Origin: DASUPK01 sp033856335
GTDB lineage: Bacteria > Actinomycetota > Thermoleophilia > Solirubrobacterales > 70-9
Reading direction: 5' to 3'
Assembly (NCBI GenBank): GCA_033856335.1
Contig: JAWVFG010000191.1
Location: 1 to 27,459 of the forward strand
Length of the DNA stretch: 27,459 nt
The translations under genes were made by a program, and so were the position numbers. This document shows, piece by piece, positions 12,729 through 20,304 of this stretch. How positions within the stretch are numbered: position 1 is the first letter of the stretch; every line of letters starts with the position of its first letter. The notes below the pieces were generated by a model. It did not search any database. It was not told where the DNA came from and worked only from the letters and a program-made list of their open reading frames with translations.

Positions 12729-13855
12729 GCCGCCGGTTCGCCCTCGCCGTGGCGGTCACCGCGGCGCTCGCCGCGGGCGTGGTCGGCGCCACGGCTTCGA
12801 CCTCCGCCCCGACGGTGCCGCACGTGAAGCACGTGTTCATCGTCGTGCTGGAGAACGAGAACGCCGCCGACACCTTCGGGCCGAACACGCAGATCCCGTA
12901 CCTCGCGAAGACCCTCACCTCCCAGGGCGCCTATATCCCGAACTACTACGGGACCGGCCACCTCAGCCTCGACAACTACATCTCGATGGTCAGTGGGCAG
13001 GCGCCCAGCGTGCAAACCCAGGCGGACTGCCAGGGCTACACGAAGTTCCTGCCGGGAACTCCCACGACCAACGGCCAGTACATCGGGCAGGGATGCGTTT
13101 TCGGGCCGGGCGTGCAGAACATCGCCACCCAGCTCGAGGGCAACGGCTACACGTGGAAGGGCTACATGCAGGACATGGCCAACTCGGCTCCGGCGCAGCC
13201 CGCCAGCTGCCGGCATCCCGCGTTCAACTCTCAGGATTCGACCCAGACCGCCACGGCCACCGATCAGTACGCGGCCCGGCACAACCCCTTCGTCTACTTC
13301 GAGTCGATCATCGACTTCCCCACCTGCCAGGCGAACGACGTCGATCTCAGCCACCTGTCCACAGACCTTGCCTCGGTGTCGACCACGCCCGACTACGCCT
13401 TCATCACCCCGGATCTGTGCAATGACGGGCACGACACGCCCTGCGCCGACGGGGGGCCGGGCGGGATGGTCCAGGCGAACACCTTCCTGAAGGGCCTCGT
13501 CCCGCAGATCCTGGCCTCGCCGGCGTACAAGGACCACGGACTGCTCATCGTCACCTTCGACGAGGCCCACGGCGGCACCTCGCCCGCCGACGACGGCAGC
13601 GCCTGCTGTGGCGAGCAGCCCGGTCCCAACAGCCCCTTCCCGGGCGGGCTCACCGGTGGGCAGGGCGGCGGCAAGGTCGGCGCGGTCATGCTCTCCCCCT
13701 GCATCAAGCCGGGCACCGTCACCACCGACGCCTACAACCACTACAGCCTGCTGCGCTCGGTCGAGGACAACTTCGGACTGCCCCACCTCGGTTTCGCGGG
13801 GCAGGCCGGCCTCCAGCCGTTCGGCTCCAAGATCCTCAATAAGCCGACCTGCTAG
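12725..13855 (+). CDS. Second exported phosphoesterase (acid phosphatase-like)
   Basis: 376 residues from ATG 12725, which overlaps the preceding stop as ATGA. A Sec-type signal peptide (SRRFALAVAVTAALAAGVVG, cleavage near TAS) precedes VKHVFIVVLENENAADTFG (about 35-53), the shorter variant of the phosphoesterase opening motif. HLSLDNYISMVSG, DYAFITPDLCNDGHDTPC and LLIVTFDEAHGG follow, consistent with the PF04185 alpha/beta metal-dependent fold. It is cysteine-rich, suggesting disulfides outside the cell. It differs clearly from the upstream paralogue in length and export route (Sec rather than Tat), so it is probably not a recent duplicate. A hairpin 11 bases after the stop probably ends the operon. 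Confidence 0.87.
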   Translation: MSRRFALAVAVTAALAAGVVGATASTSAPTVPHVKHVFIVVLENENAADTFGPNTQIPYLAKTLTSQGAYIPNYYGTGHLSLDNYISMVSGQAPSVQTQADCQGYTKFLPGTPTTNGQYIGQGCVFGPGVQNIATQLEGNGYTWKGYMQDMANSAPAQPASCRHPAFNSQDSTQTATATDQYAARHNPFVYFESIIDFPTCQANDVDLSHLSTDLASVSTTPDYAFITPDLCNDGHDTPCADGGPGGMVQANTFLKGLVPQILASPAYKDHGLLIVTFDEAHGGTSPADDGSACCGEQPGPNSPFPGGLTGGQGGGKVGAVMLSPCIKPGTVTTDAYNHYSLLRSVEDNFGLPHLGFAGQAGLQPFGSKILNKPTC

Positions 13856-13865
13856 CTGAGTGGGC

Positions 13866-13883
13866 GGCCGCCCTCAGGCGGCC
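13866..13883 (+). terminator. Strong hairpin after the phosphoesterase operon
   Basis: GGCCGCC-CTCA-GGCGGCC: a perfect 7-bp stem with a 4-base loop, 11 bases past the stop at 13855 and just before the antiporter promoter. There is no T-tract, so termination is likely but not certain. It overlaps a 12-bp palindrome, GGGCGGCCGCCC (13862-13873). Confidence 0.5.
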
Positions 13884-13897
13884 TCCCGGATGCGCTG

Positions 13898-13903
13898 TAT
13901 AAG
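13898..13903 (+). promoter_or_regulatory. Predicted -10 box, leaderless start of the antiporter gene
   Basis: TATAAG (five of six TATAAT positions) followed by CCCGTC and ATG 13910, again with six bases between the box and the start codon. Confidence 0.5.
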
Positions 13904-13909
13904 CCCGTC

Positions 13910-15106
13910 ATGGACGTAGGCTTCGGCGAGGCGCTTCTCTTCAGTGGGGCCCTGCTGGCACTCGCCGCCGCCCTCTCGGGCCTGATGCGGGGGACGGTGC
14001 TCTCCATCTCCGTGCTCTCGGTCGGCGCCGGGCTGGTCCTCGCCGAGGCGGGCGCGATTCACGTCAACGCCTCCGACACGGCGGTCATCCACCTCTTCCT
14101 GCTCGCCCTGATCGTCACCCTTTTCTCCGACGGACTCTTCGTGGAGCGCGAGCTCCTCGCCGTCCACTGGGGCCCGGTGGTACGGGCGCTGGTGTTCGCG
14201 ATGCCGCTCACCCTCGCGTTCCTGGCCGTCGCCGCCAAGCTGCTCTTCAACGAGCTGAGCTGGGCCGAGGCCTTCCTGCTCGGCGCCGTCCTCTCGGCGA
14301 CCGACCCGGTGGTCACCTCGGCGGTGGTCACCTCGCAGCGCGTGCCGGCATCCGTGCGCCACGCGCTCAACCTCGAGTCGGGGCTGAACGACGGCCTGGC
14401 ATTGCCGTTCGTCCTCTTCTTCATCATTCTCGCCTCGCCGGGAGGGAATGCAGGCTCGGAGGCCGCCAAGCTCGCGGGAGAGGCCGCATTCGGCGCGCTG
14501 ATCGGCATCGTCCTCGGCCAGGCGGCGGGGCGCCTGACCCGCCATCTTCCGGGTGGCGGGATCGTCCGCCGCTACGAGGGGATCTACGCACTCGGAGTCG
14601 GCCTGCTCGCCTACGGCATCGCCGACGTCACCTTCGGTAACGGCCTGATCGCGGCCTTCGTCTGCGGGATCTCGCTGGCGGTGGCGGAGCACGACATCGC
14701 CGAGGACTTCGTGGTCTTCAGCGAGAACGTCAGCTCCATCCTGCAGGTGCTCACCTTCTTCACCTTCGGGGCGCTGATCGTCGCGACGGGATACCACGGC
14801 AGCATCCCGCTGCTGATCGCCTTCATCGCCTTCGCGCTCTTGGTGGCGCGCCCGGTCGCGATCTTCCTCTCGTTCATCCGGGTGGACCTCCCCCGCCCAC
14901 ACCAGGGATTCATCGCCTGGTTCGGGCCAAAGGGAGTGGCCGGGATGCTGTTCGCCGACCTCGTGCTCACCTCCAAGGTCGGTCACGGCAACGCGATCTT
15001 CGAGGCGGCCGCATTCGTGATCCTCGCCTCGATCGTCGTCCACGGGCTCACCGACACCCTCGGGGCTCGCTGGATCGAGCGGCGGATTGCCGCGGCTAGC
15101 CGGTGA
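13910..15106 (+). CDS. Na+/H+ (or K+/H+) antiporter, CPA1 family
   Basis: 398 residues with about a dozen hydrophobic segments starting at residue 7. Family residues are present: ATDPVVTSAVV (TDP 131-133) and ESGLNDGLALP (156-166), where the Asp of the 'ND' pair is the CPA1 ion-binding/proton-coupling residue. The late GFIAWFGPKGVAGMLFADL segment is also typical. It exchanges cytoplasmic Na+ or K+ for protons at the inner membrane. It lacks the long cytoplasmic C-terminal regulatory tail of larger NhaP/NhaG proteins. The ATG lies six bases after TATAAG. The last 11 bases overlap the convergent SHOCT-tailed gene. Cation preference cannot be read from sequence. Confidence 0.92.
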   Translation: MDVGFGEALLFSGALLALAAALSGLMRGTVLSISVLSVGAGLVLAEAGAIHVNASDTAVIHLFLLALIVTLFSDGLFVERELLAVHWGPVVRALVFAMPLTLAFLAVAAKLLFNELSWAEAFLLGAVLSATDPVVTSAVVTSQRVPASVRHALNLESGLNDGLALPFVLFFIILASPGGNAGSEAAKLAGEAAFGALIGIVLGQAAGRLTRHLPGGGIVRRYEGIYALGVGLLAYGIADVTFGNGLIAAFVCGISLAVAEHDIAEDFVVFSENVSSILQVLTFFTFGALIVATGYHGSIPLLIAFIAFALLVARPVAIFLSFIRVDLPRPHQGFIAWFGPKGVAGMLFADLVLTSKVGHGNAIFEAAAFVILASIVVHGLTDTLGARWIERRIAAASR

Positions 15107-16469
15107 GGAGCTTCTTCTTCTCCTCGCGGAACTCGGCCGCGGTCAGCACGCCCTTCTCCTTGAGCTCGCCGAGCCGCTCGAGGCGGTCGAGCTTCGCGTC
15201 CTCGGGAGCCTTGTCGTCGTCGGTGAGCTCCCTGACGGCCGAGCCGATCCGCCTCCCGGCCTCGGAGCTCGCTCGGTGGGCGCGCTGGCGCATCGCCAGC
15301 ATCCAGTCACCTCGCTTGGCGCCGGGGAACTCACTCGCGGTCTTCCGCCGGAGCGCCTCCAGGCCCGTCCCAGCCATCCCGATCGCCAGGACGGTCAGAA
15401 CGGCCTGACGGGTGCCGCTGGGCGGCCAGATGATCACCCCGATCAGCGCGGCCGCGGCAAAGATCGACCAGACGATGGCGGGGCGGTCGCGCAGGGTCGG
15501 CGCCAGCGCCTGCCGGATGCCGATCGCCGGCCTCGCGGGGGATGCCAGGAACGAGGCGACGACGAAGAGGATGCCGAACACGATCACGCTGGTCGCGATG
15601 CTCTGCAGCAGCGAGGTGCCGATGTCCCAGGCGTGCTCAGCCGGGACCTTCGCGGCCTCCGTCTTGGCGAGGCTGTCGATGACGAGGCCCTTGGCTGCGC
15701 TGCGGATTGCGATCACCGCCAGGCCGGACGCGGCCAGGCCGAGGCCGTAGCCCAGCACGACGACCCAGCGGCGGCCCCTGGCGAGCCAGACGGCTAGGCC
15801 GAAGAGCACGATCGTTCCGATCGAGAAGAACCAGGCGAGACCCTGGAGGATGCTGGTGATCGTCCGGGCCGTGTCGAGCTGCTGCGAGTCGGCGACCTGG
15901 AGCTGGCCGAAGTCCGGCTTCAGGTTCCCTGAGCTCTCGCCCTTCTGGATGGCCTGCTTGGCCTGCTTCTTGAGGCCGATCCGGTCGGCGAGCTGGAAGA
16001 TGATGGGGCGCAGATCGAGGACGACCTTGCCGTTCTGGCTGGAGACGACCTGGTTGTTGCCCATCAGGATCGAGACCAGCTGGGTGTGGGCGACGCGGTT
16101 CGCGTCGGCCCAGAGCTGCTGGACCTGTGGCGACTGGAACGCCTGCTGGGCCGCCTGAGTCGCGAACTCGCGGATCCCGGCCGCCGCGGGAGCCGCGACC
16201 GGCTGGAGGTCGGCCGGGAGGCGCTTCTTCAGGTTCGCCGCCACGTCGACGTTCGCGTAGAGCTGGTCGACCGAGTAGGTGGCGAGCGCGTCGGAGATCG
16301 CCTTGTCCTCGAGCAGCTTGCCGCTGGTGTCGACCCACTGGTTCGTATCGAGCGCCTGGCGATCGATCCAGCTGGTGAAGATCGCGAGGAAGGCGAGGAC
16401 GGTGGCGAGGACGAGGAGAATGCGGACCTTGATCCGGTGCCGCACCTCGGGCGGTTGGGTCGACGCCAT
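15096..16469 (-). CDS. Multi-pass membrane protein with C-terminal SHOCT motif
   Basis: 457 residues. A membrane helix (about 15-34, RILLVLATVLAFLAIFTSWI) leads to a roughly 150-residue exported domain (WVDTSGKLLEDKAISDAL, LPADLQPVAAPAAAGIREF). Four or five more helices follow (ITSILQGLAWFFSIGTIVLF, VVLGYGLGLAASGLAVIAI, SVIVFGILFVVASFL, AIVWSIFAAAALIGVIIW). A cytoplasmic tail ends in a SHOCT motif (LERLGELKEKGVLTAAEFRE), a short helical pair often found at the ends of membrane or oligomerising proteins. The body resembles uncharacterised actinobacterial membrane proteins; function unknown. The ATG sits eight bases after TAGGCT (16483-16478). It is convergent with and overlaps the antiporter. 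Confidence 0.82.
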   Translation of the reverse strand: MASTQPPEVRHRIKVRILLVLATVLAFLAIFTSWIDRQALDTNQWVDTSGKLLEDKAISDALATYSVDQLYANVDVAANLKKRLPADLQPVAAPAAAGIREFATQAAQQAFQSPQVQQLWADANRVAHTQLVSILMGNNQVVSSQNGKVVLDLRPIIFQLADRIGLKKQAKQAIQKGESSGNLKPDFGQLQVADSQQLDTARTITSILQGLAWFFSIGTIVLFGLAVWLARGRRWVVVLGYGLGLAASGLAVIAIRSAAKGLVIDSLAKTEAAKVPAEHAWDIGTSLLQSIATSVIVFGILFVVASFLASPARPAIGIRQALAPTLRDRPAIVWSIFAAAALIGVIIWPPSGTRQAVLTVLAIGMAGTGLEALRRKTASEFPGAKRGDWMLAMRQRAHRASSEAGRRIGSAVRELTDDDKAPEDAKLDRLERLGELKEKGVLTAAEFREEKKKLLTG

Positions 16470-16477
16470 GCGTGGGC

Positions 16478-16483
16478 AGCCTA
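16478..16483 (-). promoter_or_regulatory. Predicted -10 box of the SHOCT-tailed membrane protein gene
   Basis: On the minus strand TAGGCT is followed by eight bases and the ATG at 16469, giving an expected leader of one or two bases. Confidence 0.35.
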
Positions 16484-16496
16484 GCTGCGCCAGCCG

Positions 16497-17393
16497 CTAA
16501 GCCGGAACGGGCTCCAATCGCTCCTCCACCCACTTGGTCGAGGCGATGTGCTTGCTCATGCCGAGCTGCTTGGGCTCGAAGCCGAGCGCGAGGCCGACGA
16601 GCTGGGGAAGGTGCAGCACCGCCAGGCCGAGGTCGCGGTTGACGACCTTGGCCGCCTCGGGCTGCTGCATGTCGAGATTGAGATGACAGAGGGGGCAGGG
16701 GGTGACCAGGCAGTCCGCGCCGGCATCGAGCGCGTCTCCGACGTGGGTGCCGGCCTGCCGCAGGGAGACCTCGCGCGCCATGGTGATGATCGGGAAGCCG
16801 CAGCACTTGCGCGCGCCGTCGTACTCGACGACCTCGCCCCCGAGCGCCTCGATCACCCTGTCGAGGTAGAGGTCGCGCTCGGGATGCTCCTCATATCCGA
16901 GGCGGTGCTTGGGGCGCAGGACGTAGCAGCCGTAGAACGGGCCGACCTTCAATCCGCCGAGCGGCCGCTTCACCTGCTCGGCGAGCTTGTCGAGCCCGTA
17001 GTCCTCAACCAGGACCCAGAGAAAGTTCTTGTTGGAGAAGCCCTCCGGGTCGTAGGCGAGCCCCTCCTCCGCGAGCGTCTCGTTGATGTGGGAGCGGTAC
17101 TCCGAATCGCGAAGGCGCTGCTGGCACTCGGACTGCGCGCCCTGGCAGGTGGAGCAGATGTTCATCATCGGCAGCCCGGTCTGCTGCGCGAGCGCGAAGG
17201 TCCGGGCATTGAGGGTGTCGGCGAGCTCCTGGTTGTGCTCGGCGATCACGCCGGCACCGCAGCAATTGGCGCGGTCGAGCTCCACCAGCTCGATGCCGAG
17301 GCGCTCGGCGACCAGGCCCATCGAGCCGTGCAGCTCGGTCGTGAACCCACGACTGACGCACCCCGGCCAGTAGGCCATCTTCAGATCGGTCAC
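16497..17393 (-). CDS. sdhE: Succinate dehydrogenase/fumarate reductase subunit E, HdrB-like CCG-domain protein
   Basis: 298 residues with two complete cysteine-rich CCG domains, as in heterodisulfide reductase HdrB. Domain 1 has C12, C44-C45-G46, C80 and C83. Domain 2 has C156, C197-C198-G199, C233 and C236. Such domains hold unusual Fe-S clusters (non-cubane [4Fe-4S] in HdrB; zinc or Fe-S in SdhE). In type E succinate:quinone reductases this protein replaces the classical haem-bearing membrane anchor and contacts the quinone side. It contains no membrane helix. The GTG start overlaps the sdhB stop (GTGA, 17390-17393), so it is translationally coupled to sdhB. This is not the unrelated flavinylation factor also called SdhE. 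Alternative names are HdrB-like or MfrE-like. Confidence 0.88.
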   Translation of the reverse strand: MTDLKMAYWPGCVSRGFTTELHGSMGLVAERLGIELVELDRANCCGAGVIAEHNQELADTLNARTFALAQQTGLPMMNICSTCQGAQSECQQRLRDSEYRSHINETLAEEGLAYDPEGFSNKNFLWVLVEDYGLDKLAEQVKRPLGGLKVGPFYGCYVLRPKHRLGYEEHPERDLYLDRVIEALGGEVVEYDGARKCCGFPIITMAREVSLRQAGTHVGDALDAGADCLVTPCPLCHLNLDMQQPEAAKVVNRDLGLAVLHLPQLVGLALGFEPKQLGMSKHIASTKWVEERLEPVPA

Positions 17394-18523
17394 GAGCTTG
17401 CCTCCTCGATCTCCTCGCCCGGTCGGACCGCGTCCTCGGGCGCGGTCTCGTCCGCCTCCTCGCCGCGGATGTACAGGTTGAGCTCGATCGAGTGGTCCTC
17501 GGTGTGCGCGTAGATCCGCTTGACGTGGTCCTGGGCATCGCCGGGAAGCTTGGGATGGACGCCCGGGATCAGCTTCGGCAGCGAGCGCATCTTGCCGGTC
17601 CTGATTCCGCGGATCGCCGTGGGGATCGACTCGAGCAGGCCCTTGATCGCGCCGTGCTTAGGCATCAGCTTGCCCTTGATCCCCGGGGCCAGCGACTCCT
17701 GCAGCAGGAGCGCCTCGTCGAGGGTCCCCTTCTTCTCGATGATCTTGGTGAAGGCGTCCTCGTGGCTGTGACCGTGGTTCTGGTCGACGATGCCCTCGTT
17801 GCCCGCGGCCCGCCGCAGGCGCATTATCTGGTCCATCGGCGCGACGCCCTTCGGGCAGGCGTCGATGCACGAGAAGCAGTGGGTGCAGTCATAGATCCCG
17901 TGCGGGTCCTGGGCGAGGTCGTGGAGCCGCTCCTTGGTCTCGGCGTCGCGAGGGTCGCCCACGAAGCGATAGGCCTTGGCCAGGGCGGCGGGGCCGATGA
18001 AGTCGGGATCGGCCTCCATCGAGAGGCAGGCCGAGACGCACGCACCGCACTGGATACAGGCCATCGACTGGGTGATGTCGATCATCGACTCAGGCGGGAC
18101 GACGTACTCGCGCTCGGGGGGATCGCCCTCGGGGAGCAGCCAGGGAGTGACCCGGCGGATCTTGGTCCAGTGGGTCGACTCCATGTCCGTGACCAGGTCC
18201 TTGATCACCGGCATGTTCCCCATGGGCTCGACCACGATCGGCTCGCCCCCTCCGTTGTTGCGGTTGGCGAACTCCGAGGCTTCGCCGATCATCGTCTTGC
18301 AGGCGAGGGTGGACTGGCCGTTGATCTTCATCCCGCAGGAGCCGCAGATCGCCGCCCGACAGGAGCAGCGGACGGCCAGCGAGCCGTCCTCGTCGTCCTT
18401 GGCCTGCAGGATGCCGTCGAGAACCGAGAGGGTGGGGTCGAGGTCGACGTCGAAGGTCTCCCAGTAGGGGCCCTCGCGGTCCTCGGGCTGGAAGCGCCTC
18501 ACCTTGAGCGTGAACTCAGCCAT
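17390..18523 (-). CDS. sdhB: Succinate dehydrogenase/fumarate reductase iron-sulfur subunit
   Basis: 377 residues; passes electrons from the flavoprotein through three Fe-S clusters. The [2Fe-2S] ligands are C55, C60, C63 and C75 (C-x4-C-x2-C-x11-C). The second motif is C156-x2-C159-x2-C162-x3-C166. The third is C213-x2-C216-x2-C219-x3-C223-P. In classical SdhB the position of C216 is not cysteine, which leaves a [3Fe-4S] cluster; the extra Cys here favours a second [4Fe-4S], as known for type E enzymes. The protein is about 130 residues longer than E. coli SdhB, with a C-terminal extension ending in an acidic tail. It sits 35 bases downstream of sdhA and overlaps sdhE. Confidence 0.94.
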   Translation of the reverse strand: MAEFTLKVRRFQPEDREGPYWETFDVDLDPTLSVLDGILQAKDDEDGSLAVRCSCRAAICGSCGMKINGQSTLACKTMIGEASEFANRNNGGGEPIVVEPMGNMPVIKDLVTDMESTHWTKIRRVTPWLLPEGDPPEREYVVPPESMIDITQSMACIQCGACVSACLSMEADPDFIGPAALAKAYRFVGDPRDAETKERLHDLAQDPHGIYDCTHCFSCIDACPKGVAPMDQIMRLRRAAGNEGIVDQNHGHSHEDAFTKIIEKKGTLDEALLLQESLAPGIKGKLMPKHGAIKGLLESIPTAIRGIRTGKMRSLPKLIPGVHPKLPGDAQDHVKRIYAHTEDHSIELNLYIRGEEADETAPEDAVRPGEEIEEASS

Positions 18524-18558
18524 CTGCTCTCACCCTACCCATCCGGTCTGGGCGGCCA

Positions 18559-20247
18559 TCAGTAGGTCCGCTCCTGCGGCTGCCACTGAGTGATGGTCAC
18601 GTCGGAGTAGCTGATCTCCGGGCCGTCGTCGGTCCTGGTCAGGTCGATGTGCTTGAGCCATTCGTCGTCGTTGCGCTCGGGGAAGTCGGTGCGGAACTGC
18701 GCGCCGCGGCTCTCGGTGCGGTGGATGGCGCCGATGCAGGCAGCCTCCGCGCAATCGATCATGTAGGTCAGCTCGAGCGCGCCCAGCACGTCCTGGTTGA
18801 AGACGGATCCCTTGTCGTCGATGTAGCAGCTCTCCGCCTCCTCCTTGAGGCGCTTCACCGTCTCCAATGCGGTGTTCAGCCCCTCGGCATCGCGGAAGAC
18901 GGCGACGTTGTCGTCCATTGTCTTGCCGAGGTCGCGGCGGATCTCCGAGACGCGTCGCCCGGAGCCCTTCTCGCGCGAGAGAATCTCGGCGATTCTCGCC
19001 TCCTCGGCGTGCAGTGCCGAGTGCGGAACGTGCGTCTGATCGCGGCCCTTCGCCCTGGTCGCCGCATCGACGCCGGAGCGGCGCCCGAAGATCAGCGTGT
19101 CGAGAAGGGAGTTGGCGCCGAGCCGGTTGCCGCCGTGGACCGAGACGCAGGCGACCTCCCCGGCGGCGTAGAGCCCGGGCACGTTCGTGCGACCCTCGGT
19201 GTCGGTCTTGACCCCGCCCATCGTGTAGTGATTGCCGGGCTTGATGTGGATCGGCTCCTTGGTGATGTCCACCCCGGCGAAGTCGCGGCCCACCAGGACG
19301 ATCTCGCGGAGGGCTTCGTGGATCCGCTTGCGCGGCACGACCGTGATGTCGAGCGCGACCGTGCCGTCGGGAAAGCCGCGACCCTCCTGGATCTCGGTCT
19401 GCTCGGCGCGGGAGACCACGTCGCGCGAGGCGAGCTCCATCTTGTTCGGCGCGTACTTCTCCATGAAGCGCTCGCCATTGGCGTTGAGGAGGTGCGCTCC
19501 CTCGCCGCGCGCGCCCTCGGTGATCAGAAAGCCCTTGCCGGCGAGCGTCGTCGGGTGGTACTGGATCATCTCCATGTCCATCAGCTTCGCCCCGGCGCGA
19601 TAGGCCTGGGCGATGCCGTCGCCGGTGCAGATCAGCGCGTTGGTGGTGGGGTGCCAGGCCTGCCCGTTTCCGCCGGTCGCCAGGACCACGGCCTTGGCGC
19701 CGAAGTGCTCCATTGACCCGTCGCGGACGTTCCGGCAGATCGCCCCGACGCAGTTCCCATCGTCGTCGAGAGCGAGCGCGGTGGTGAACCACTCCTCATA
19801 GCGGGCGACGTCGTCCGAGAACTTCATGAGCTGCTCGTAGAGGACGTGCATGATCGCCTGGCCGGTGATGTCGGCGACGTAGTAGGTGCGGGCGGCGGAG
19901 GCCCCGCCGAAAGCGCGGGTCCCGAGCTTGCCCTCCTCGTTGCGGTGGAAGGTGACGCCGAGGTGCTCGAGGTGGAGCAGCTCATCAGGCGCCGCCCTGC
20001 ACATGATCTCGACCGCGTCCTGATCGGCCAGGTAGTCGGAGCCCTTGATCGTGTCGAAGGCGTGCGACTCCCAGCTGTCGTCCTCCTGGAGCGCGGCGTT
20101 GATCCCGCCCTGCGCCGCGTTCGAATGCGAGCGGACCGGGTGGACCTTGCTCAGGATCCCCACCGAGACGCCCTGTTCGGCAGCGGCAAGCGCGGCCCTC
20201 TGTCCCGCGAGGCCCGCACCGATCACCAAGACGTCGTGGTCTGGCAC
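18559..20247 (-). CDS. sdhA: Succinate dehydrogenase/fumarate reductase flavoprotein subunit
   Basis: 562 residues; oxidises succinate to fumarate (or the reverse) at a covalently bound FAD. The Rossmann dinucleotide motif VIGAGLAGQRAAL lies at 8-20. The FAD-linking histidine lies in VRSHSNAAQGG (H41). Other family segments include LATGGNGQAW, the active-site loop around YHPTTLAGKG, HYTMGGVKTDTEGRTNVPGL, and GGNRLGANSLLDTLIFGRRSG. There is no twin-arginine signal, so the enzyme faces the cytoplasm, unlike periplasmic methylmenaquinol:fumarate reductases. The GTG at 20247 lies six bases after TAGGAT. Direction of catalysis cannot be fixed from sequence; succinate oxidation is the more likely default in an aerobic actinobacterium. 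Confidence 0.95.
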   Translation of the reverse strand: MPDHDVLVIGAGLAGQRAALAAAEQGVSVGILSKVHPVRSHSNAAQGGINAALQEDDSWESHAFDTIKGSDYLADQDAVEIMCRAAPDELLHLEHLGVTFHRNEEGKLGTRAFGGASAARTYYVADITGQAIMHVLYEQLMKFSDDVARYEEWFTTALALDDDGNCVGAICRNVRDGSMEHFGAKAVVLATGGNGQAWHPTTNALICTGDGIAQAYRAGAKLMDMEMIQYHPTTLAGKGFLITEGARGEGAHLLNANGERFMEKYAPNKMELASRDVVSRAEQTEIQEGRGFPDGTVALDITVVPRKRIHEALREIVLVGRDFAGVDITKEPIHIKPGNHYTMGGVKTDTEGRTNVPGLYAAGEVACVSVHGGNRLGANSLLDTLIFGRRSGVDAATRAKGRDQTHVPHSALHAEEARIAEILSREKGSGRRVSEIRRDLGKTMDDNVAVFRDAEGLNTALETVKRLKEEAESCYIDDKGSVFNQDVLGALELTYMIDCAEAACIGAIHRTESRGAQFRTDFPERNDDEWLKHIDLTRTDDGPEISYSDVTITQWQPQERTY

Positions 20248-20253
20248 GAGCCG

Positions 20254-20259
20254 ATCCTA
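20254..20259 (-). promoter_or_regulatory. Predicted -10 box, leaderless start of the sdhABE operon
   Basis: On the minus strand TTTATAGGATCGGCTC precedes GTG 20247. TAGGAT with six bases to the start fits the leaderless layout; the overlapping TATAGG with eight bases is an alternative register. Confidence 0.5.
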
Positions 20260-20304
20260 TAAAGACGGCTCAGGGCGGCGCGGCATCGGTGCCCGGGGAT
20301 GCGG

